Origin: Pseudeuparius sepicola
Taxonomy: Eukaryota; Arthropoda; Insecta; Coleoptera; Anthribidae
Assembly (NCBI GenBank): GCA_963920635.1
Contig: OY987308.1
Span: forward strand, 4,840,225 to 4,904,224
Length of the DNA: 64,000 bases
Reading direction: 5' to 3'
Shown here: positions 57,900 to 64,000 of the stretch, in pieces
How the letters are laid out: each line of letters opens with the position of its first letter
Position numbering within the stretch: the first letter of the stretch is position 1
Program-made: the position numbers and the translations under genes
Notes under the pieces: generated by a model
The model's database searches: none
Seen by the model: only the letters and a program-made list of their open reading frames with translations
Told to the model about the DNA's origin: nothing

Positions 57900-59950
57900 T
57901 CATAATATATACCCGCACGTACGCGACTTACCAGCATGGATTTCTTCAAAATGATGTTTTACACTCATTTTTCCTATCTTGAAGTAAATGGACACTTTGT
58001 ACAATTATGCTTCGAAGCATGTGCCTTATCAACATTAACAGTATCTTTTAATTCCTTTGGTTTGCGGTATAGGAACACTTTGTACAGTTTTACATGAGAG
58101 CAAGCGACTTATCAGCATGGATTGCATTATGGTGTTTATTTAAATTCCCTTTCCAGCTAGAGGTATATGAGCACTTTGTACAGTTATACTGGGGAGCATG
58201 CAACTTATCAGCATGCATTGCAATAAGGTGAGTCTTTAAACTCCTTTTCCAGATTGAAGTAAATGAGCACTTTGCACAGTTATACTTAGGAGCATGTGAC
58301 TTGTCAGCATGGACTCTATCAATGTGTTTCTTTAAATTCCCTTTCTGGTTTGAGGAATATGAGCACTTTGTACAGTTATACTTGGGAGCATGCAACTTAT
58401 CAGCATGGAATGCATCAAAGTGGTTTTTTAAACTCGCTCTCCAGCTTGAGGTTTACGAGCACTTTGTACAGTTATACTGGAGAGCATGCAACTTATCAGC
58501 ATGCATTGCAATAAGGTGAGTCTTTAAACTACTTTTCCAGATTGAAGTAAATGAGCACTTTGCACAGTTATACTTAGGAGCATGTGACTTGTCAGCATGG
58601 ACTCTATCAATGTGTTTCTTTAAATTCCCTTTCTGGTTTGTGGTATATGAGCACTTTGTACAGTTATACTTAGGAGCATGTGACTTATCAGCATGGACTC
58701 CATCAATGTGTTTCTTTAAATTCCCTTTCTGGTTTGTGGTATATGAGCACTTTGTACAGTTATACTTGGGAGCATGCAACTTATCAGCATGGAATGCATC
58801 AAAGTGGTTTTTTAAACTCGCTTTCCAGCTTGAGGTTTACGAGCACTTTGTACAGTTATACTGGAGAGCATGCAACTTATCAGCATGCATTGCAATAAGG
58901 TGAGTCTTTAAACTCCTTTTCCAGATAGAAGTAAATGAGCACTTTGCACAGTTATACTTAGGAGCATGTGACTTGTCAGCATGGACTCTATCAATGTGTT
59001 TCTTTAAATTCCGTTTCTGGTTTGTGGAATATGAGCATTTTGTACAGTTATACTCAGGAGCATGTGACTTATCAGCATGGACTCCATCAATGTGTATCTT
59101 TAAATTCCTTTTCTGGTTTGTGGTATAGGAACACTTTGTACAGTTATACTTAGAATCGTGTGACTTATCAGCATGTACTCTTTCAATGTGTCTCTTTATA
59201 TGCCCTTTCCAACTTGAGGTATAGGAACCGTTTGTACAGTGATGCTTGGCAGCGTGTGTTAGACTCAGTTTTGGACCACTTTGTTCAGGGTCATGGCTAC
59301 TTTCGGGATTGTGGCTTTCTGTATCAATTTGCTTCTCGTTGCCTTTTCTTAACACACCAAATGAGCAATGTTGCCCAGTGAAGTCATCACCTAACTTCTC
59401 ATGATCGGCGTGAACTATGTCAATTTTGCCACCGATATGGGTTGACTCACAATGATCTTGTAAACTGAGTTTTGAGTCGGTGCTAAATGACAGACAGACA
59501 TCCTGCTTCTGAAATGACCATTTGCGACCGTGTCCAGTTTTTTCATAATGGTTCCAAATATTCTGCTGCAAGGCAGAATTAAACGAGCACATTGTGCAGC
59601 TAAATGTGGGAGTTGGCTTCCTTTCTAATGGCATATCATCGTGGCGGTTAAACTTTGGCTTCTCTAATGGGTTGTCGGCATTGTCTTTATCATCAAGGAT
59701 GTTCTGTGGTTCAAACTGCTGCCGGTGGTATGCCAAATTGGGTTCATTGTTAGCCGAGTGTTCAGAATATTTTCGCTCAATCTCAAACTCCTTGTGGCAT
59801 TTCCAATCAGCCCTGTATTGCGAATCACCACTTGCATTGTCGCTACAGGGCACATGCTTGAAATCGCCATCTGCATCAGGCCAATGGTTGAGTATAAGCC
59901 AGCTGTCGGCTTCCTGCTGTTGAACTGGGCTATACAAGTCGCAGACTGAG
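57900..59950 (-). pseudogene. Family-2 zinc-finger gene G with recurrent in-frame stops
   Basis: It begins at the conserved acceptor (CTTTTTCAG right of 59,950) with VCDLYSPVQQQEADSWLIL. It has the most complete leader of the family: HWPDADGDFKHVPC, ADWKCHKEFEIE, NLAYHRQQFEPQNILDDKD, the isolated finger CTMCSFNSALQQNIWNH, GRKWSFQKQD, FTGQHCSFGVLRKGNE. Then follow a degenerate finger and three good ones (TNQKRNLKxHIDxVH, TSIWKRSLKTHLIAMH). A TAA at 58,837 replaces the Tyr of CSYTSS. The same TAA recurs at 58,453 in a tandem copy of the block, and a third stop ends the frame at 58,090. All three open blocks share one frame without shifts. Beyond 58,090 fingers decay to about 57,930. A truncated 371-codon product is conceivable. 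Confidence 0.8.
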
Positions 59951-60568
59951 CTGAAAAAGAAAAGCCAATTAGGCATCACAAATATGAAGAGGATCTAATA
60001 TATTTTTCTTATACGTAAAAACTATCAAGTGCAGGGAGAAAATCAGAAAACGAGGGAATTAAAAAATATTCTGATTCATTTACATTTTTATTAATAAAAC
60101 TAATTTGCAAAGCCTACTTTATTAACAGTAAAAAAATTAAATACTTACGTTGGTACCACAGTTACCAATTAATTTAAGAAGCAACATAGTCCATTAAAAC
60201 TACTTACTCGTTTCAAAAACCATATATTACATATGTGGAATAGGAAACTCGGGACCTCTTATAGGACGACTTATCACCAAAATTTGGTGGCACCATTTTT
60301 GAAACATAAAAAATATAAAACTTTCAATTTGTAGAAAAACAATTTGCATTTTTAGGGAAAATTTTATAAAGGAATGTTGATTCTTAAGATTTATATGGGT
60401 GGAAAAATTCCGCATGAATAAGGCTTTCTTAAATAGACAACTGGATGGAATTTTTAGATACAGGGCGTAAAACATTTAGGGACGATAAAATTAATGTTAC
60501 GCTCTGTATATGTAGTTATAATTTTCAATCGAGACTTAAGACTGTCATGAAAAACTATCGTCATTATA
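59951..60568. other. Intron flank of gene G
   Basis: 59,951-60,135 matches the flanks of the other family-2 exons (CAAATATGAAGAGGATCTAATATATTTTTC). The remainder is AT-rich with single CAGGGCGTAA-like words and no gene. Confidence 0.6.
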
Positions 60569-61228
60569 CAGGTTGATTCAGTTTTATTCCGCAACACTTC
60601 AACAGGTGATAGAAAATCAAAAAATAACCGCACTTTCTTGTATAAACTATATCATTTTAAGGCCTTATAAAGAAGTTACAGGGTGTTAAAGTTTTAAGAA
60701 ACATGTGGTCTTTATTGAATATTTACCAAACTGGTTGAGATATTTAAGTCATATTTGGTACACGTTATAACGGCATGGGTTAGCATAAAACCTGTTAATA
60801 TGAAACACTTTGAACAACCAGTGGCGTAGAAGTAGGTAATTAGTATAATATATAATAGTATAATAGTTTTTTTTACAATTAAAATGTACATAAGAAATTG
60901 AATACATTTTATTGCTATACAAGGTGATTAATTTTTTTTCTAAATCAATTATACCAATTACCCACTTCTATGCCACTGGTTGTTTAAGGTGTTTGATATT
61001 AACAGGTTTTATGCTAACCCATGCCGTTATAACGTGTACCAAATATGACTTAAATATCTCAACCAGTTTGGTAAATATTCAATAAAGACCACATGTTTCT
61101 TAAAACTTTAACACCCTGTAACTTTTTTATAAGGCCTTAAAATGATATAGTTTATAGAAGAAAGTGCGGTTATTTTTTTATTTTCTATCACCTGTTGAAG
61201 TGTTGCGGAATAAAACTGAATCACCCTG
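60569..61228. mobile_element. 660-bp long-TIR hairpin MITE, TA target
   Basis: The ends are CAGGTTGATTCAGTTTTATT and the inverse AATAAAACTGAATCACCCTG, with TA at 60,567-60,568 and 61,229-61,230. The arms extend about 270 bp (to about 60,845 and from about 60,958), including a CAGGGTGTTAAAG word in each. The spacer is AT-rich and non-coding. The left terminus has a one-base change in CAGGGTG. Confidence 0.88.
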
Positions 61229-62435
61229 TACAATACTAAAATCACTGCTATCATCTCTTATCATCTAGTGTGTGTTACAGAAGCTAATATTGCATAGAAA
61301 GCACGAGAAAAGTTAGGACTGAGCTACAATTATGTTACCAAATCTATAAATTCAATTTAATCGAAAAGATTTATAAGAAAGTAAAGCACTCCAAATATTT
61401 GCACATCATTACGGAACAGCCTGTATATGTGGTTTTAATAGGTTGTTGTTTTTATGCAAATTTGTCGATAGAGGCTCTTGATAATTTTTATAACCATGTA
61501 GATATTTCCATGCTAAAAAACGAAAACAATACCATCACCATAATATTATATAGCAGTCTTTTGTCTATGGGCACCATGGGTATTATTATTATTACCATAA
61601 TTTATAAAGCTTGCCTGAACTGAACCGACTTTAAACAAATAACAAATAAATATCAGCATCAGGGCATCAGCAATATCAGCATCAGCATAGAGAAATTAAT
61701 AAGCATCAGCATTCAGCAGCAGTGCATTGCACAACAACTAACGATAGTGCTATCGATAGTTTTTCTGCTGGACTGTCGATACTGTCGTTACAAGTTGTTC
61801 CGGGAACCGGTATCATATGGGCACCTATTGTTTTATTATGAAGAACCTGGACCAACACTATATTAAAGACCTGTGCAGAGCGCTGTTTCAAGCGATCACC
61901 ACTGGCTCCACACGACGAAACAAATTTACACGGTGGTTTAATGCTAAAACACCATTGTTGCAGAATCTTTTATAAAATAAAAACATGCAAATGTGTCATC
62001 TATTACAACGAGTTAAATATCCAAAATCAAATATTTGGTTTTCCAATACTAACCCTAAAAAGCATGTATTATTGACCCATCATTAACCCGAGAGTTGATT
62101 TTCTTTCCCGAGGTCAATAATAATTTATTATTGGACCAAGGTCAATAATGAATTGACGTCACGGGTCACTAGTGCTCTTCTATGTACGGCACAATTTCGT
62201 ATTATTATACAACCCTGCTTACTTATTTCAGTGATTTTTTTCAATTTGTATTAAACGCTGAACACACACCAATGTAGATATTTTTACTTGTGGACCTTGC
62301 CCACAAAACCGAAATTTAACGTTCCCTTCCCCTACCTCCACCTAACCGTTCTAACCTAAAATTAGTAACAATAGCTGATGAAACAACGTTTATTTAAGTA
62401 TTTGGGAAAACAAAAATTACAAATTACAACTAAAA
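61229..62435. other. Intergenic, no gene seen
   Basis: A plus frame at 61,399-61,623 (74 codons, hydrophobic C-terminal half) has no recognisable domain and is not called. The stretch 61,650-61,720 repeats CAGCAT words. 62,060-62,170 contains GACCCATC / GGTCAATAATAA words in loose inverted order. Nothing else is supported. Confidence 0.45.
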
Positions 62436-62880
62436 CTAATTATTATTATTATTAATGTAATAATTGACTGTGCAATTGTAACAAGTCATATCAATTAAAC
62501 TTGTTGCAGTGCTTGTATTTGTAACGGGAATATTAATGTGTTGATTGTTTAAGTGAATATTATCCGATATTTTTTGTGTAACACTGACGGGATTTCTCGA
62601 TTCTATATTAGCAAAGGAACTAGAAATACCAATATCAACTAACTGTTCATCACGAGGTTCATTATGACTATCATTTGGATGGATAGTGTTATCGCTCTGT
62701 AAACTGGCCGTTGAACCATTTTAGCTATTATTTTTTTAGAAGCCAGAGATTCTTCAATATACCCTTCGGCAACAGTGGAAGATTTCCAACCTCCGTGCTG
62801 TTTTACAGTTATAAGATCGCCACCATTTTCCGCTAAAATAGTAGCCGAAGTCCTTCTAAATGAATGGCCAGTGTATCTCT
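62436..62880 (-). pseudogene. Tyrosine recombinase C-terminal part (Crypton-like)
   Basis: From 62,879 the minus strand reads RYTGHSFRRTSATILAEN, then GGDLITVKQHGGWKSSTV and AEGYIEESLASKK. This is box II of a tyrosine recombinase: the HxxR pair in HSFR, the second His of HGGW, and the nucleophilic Tyr in EGYIEE. A one-base loss in an A-run near 62,718 shifts the frame. In the other frame a Ser/Asn-rich tail continues (NGSTASLQSDNT ...) to TAG at 62,436-62,438. The N-terminal half, with the first catalytic Arg, is cut off at 62,881, where a foldback-element copy begins. This type occurs in insect Crypton-like elements and domesticated relatives; DIRS elements are less likely because no RT is nearby. 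Inactive here. Confidence 0.82.
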
Positions 62881-63047
62881 CTATCCTTTAACCGCAAGTA
62901 AAAATTTTGCCGTGGTAGCAAAGAAGTTTTAGAAAAACAGGTTTACTTGCCACAGCAATTTTTTTTTTGCTATGACAGCATAATATCTAATTATCGCAGC
63001 AAATAAATCTTAGCAAAGCAAGTCACTTAGCGGAATTCCTTCAGTGT
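62881..63047. repeat. Partial inverted copy of the 25,548 foldback element
   Basis: The sequence from CTATCCTTTAACCGCAAG to TTCCTTCAGTG is the reverse complement of about 25,548-25,713, with few differences. It lies directly at the break of the tyrosine-recombinase frame. Only one arm is present. Confidence 0.85.
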
Positions 63048-63072
63048 AGATCTTTGATATCAATTTAATAAA

Positions 63073-63228
63073 ATGGACTTGTTAGGTACCACCAGTAATG
63101 TGTACAACGATAATAAAAACGATATAGTCGAGGAGTCAGTTCACCAGGAGCTAGTAGAGCATATGCCGCTTTCCGAACTTGAACTACCGACCCCGTCACC
63201 CCTAAGGTTATTAAAAAGGACATTTTAG
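63073..63228 (+). CDS. Short unrecognised ORF (51 aa)
   Basis: The ATG-initiated frame begins MDLLGTTSNVYNDNKND, is acidic in its middle and ends TPSPLRLLKRTF. It starts right after the foldback fragment. It could be a first exon, because the composition is more protein-like than the surroundings, but no donor site or homology was established. Function unknown. Confidence 0.25.
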   Translation: MDLLGTTSNVYNDNKNDIVEESVHQELVEHMPLSELELPTPSPLRLLKRTF

Positions 63229-64000
63229 GGCTAAAAAGTCACAAGGACAATTTGTTTGAAAAAGGACTGTCCTTTTCAAAAAAGGACAGGTGGCAACCCT
63301 ATTAAAGTCAACAGGTGTTTTGGGGCACGTTTTGTCAATTTCAACGCAAACGGTTGATTTGATCGTTATTGAAACAAGAGTATCTCTTTGTCGCCGAATG
63401 GAAAGGTGTACTAAAATGATGGACCTGCAGGACCAAAAAGATAACCTAAAAAAAGTTACGAGTAAAAGCGCGATCCAAAAACAGCGCTAGCGGCGCCCTG
63501 TGTAAGATACGTAGAAATTGACATTTTCAGCTTATTCTCCATCCCCAAAAACATAGCAGTGCCAAATTTTAGTTCAGCAGCTTGATTATTTAGGAAGATG
63601 TAGACCATAATACAATTTCAAAAAATAAACTTTAAAGCCCTGTGTGTCTCTTAAACAAACAACATTTCTATAAGGCATATATTAGACTCAATCATAATAT
63701 TTTGGTCCAAAATATATGCGGTTGCACCAATGACGTCAGAACCTATAGACAGGTTTGTTTCGATAAAAGCTTGACGCCCAGAACTAATCACAATCTATAA
63801 GCGCTCCATTAAATTATTCCGAAAATGCCGCGAGATTGTCAGAAATTGCCCCTTTTTGTCGAGCCGTAGTGTAGCGAACTTATTTCGACTCTGGGCACGG
63901 AGGCTGGCGTCATAGACCACCGGGTGTATAGTTGGTTGATGGTTGACTTTCTGTCTTTGTTTCTAGCACGTTTTTAGAGTAGTATGGATATATTTAATCT
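63229..64000. other. Intergenic to window end, no gene seen
   Basis: A small palindromic stretch AAAAAGGACTGTCCTTTT lies at about 63,261-63,278. No other element or frame can be supported. Confidence 0.45.

Noticed and set aside
61399..61623. 74-codon hydrophobic plus frame
   Set aside because: AT-rich isolated frame, no homology and no neighbouring exon signals.
61740..61800. CGATAG-rich stretch as a regulatory site cluster
   Set aside because: Only a few short words; no promoter or gene to assign it to.
1..64000. tRNA, rRNA or snRNA genes
   Set aside because: No cloverleaf, internal promoter boxes or conserved rRNA core was recognised by eye on either strand; a covariance-model scan would be needed to exclude them.

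Overview
The window is eukaryotic nuclear DNA, AT-rich and repeat-dense, almost certainly from an insect. The evidence is a piggyBac-type element at TTAA, a Penelope-like element, a CR1/Jockey-like LINE tail, a long-TIR Tc1/mariner-type element, many TA-flanked hairpin MITEs, spliced terminal exons, and large lineage-specific C2H2 zinc-finger (ZF) genes. A beetle is plausible, but the sequence alone does not prove the order. There are no bacterial operons, tRNAs, rRNAs or CRISPR arrays.

Two unrelated ZF families dominate. Family 1 (plus strand, 1-15,469) has one intact terminal exon (12,264-14,397, 21 fingers, acidic C-terminus), one broken paralogue (about 4,038-5,559) and one truncated 3' fragment (14,844-15,469). 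To the left lies a satellite-like array of twelve 352/353-bp units. Each unit equals one four-finger module of the gene (354 bp in frame) with indels. The stop-codon TTAA of the broken paralogue carries a 2.45-kb piggyBac element, and the downstream flank is duplicated at 8,015-9,266 and 15,470-18,283.

Family 2 (minus strand, 27,346-59,950) has five paralogous terminal exons, here called C, D, E, F and G. All begin at the same splice acceptor, in the same phase, with the same unfamiliar N-terminal segment, followed by fingers with a distinctive His-Ala-Asp-Lys type linker. C and D are open. E is broken. G has recurrent in-frame stops. F has a short open N-terminal part, and behind its stop a 12-kb tandem array (37.2-49.7 kb) of recently amplified five-finger, 437-bp units with fixed frameshifts and lost zinc ligands. 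No 5' exon or promoter could be identified for either family.

Between the genes lie nested mobile DNA and palindromes: a 3.5-kb element with about 440-bp TIRs (20,554-24,051), foldback elements at 25,548-26,841 and 52,680-56,168 (the latter with further elements nested inside it), a nearly perfect 280-bp-arm palindrome between TA microsatellites, and TA-flanked hairpins at 30,995, 36,645, 50,916, 52,327, 55,064 and 60,569. Near the right end is the C-terminal half of a Crypton-like tyrosine recombinase (62,436-62,880).

Taken together, this is a ZF gene nursery: modules of four or five fingers are copied in tandem, indels and stops are copied with them, and transposons fill the spacers. Finger loss, frame loss and unit amplification can be read side by side. 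Whether the broken arrays are decayed genes, non-coding satellites or partly assembly consensus errors cannot be settled from sequence alone.
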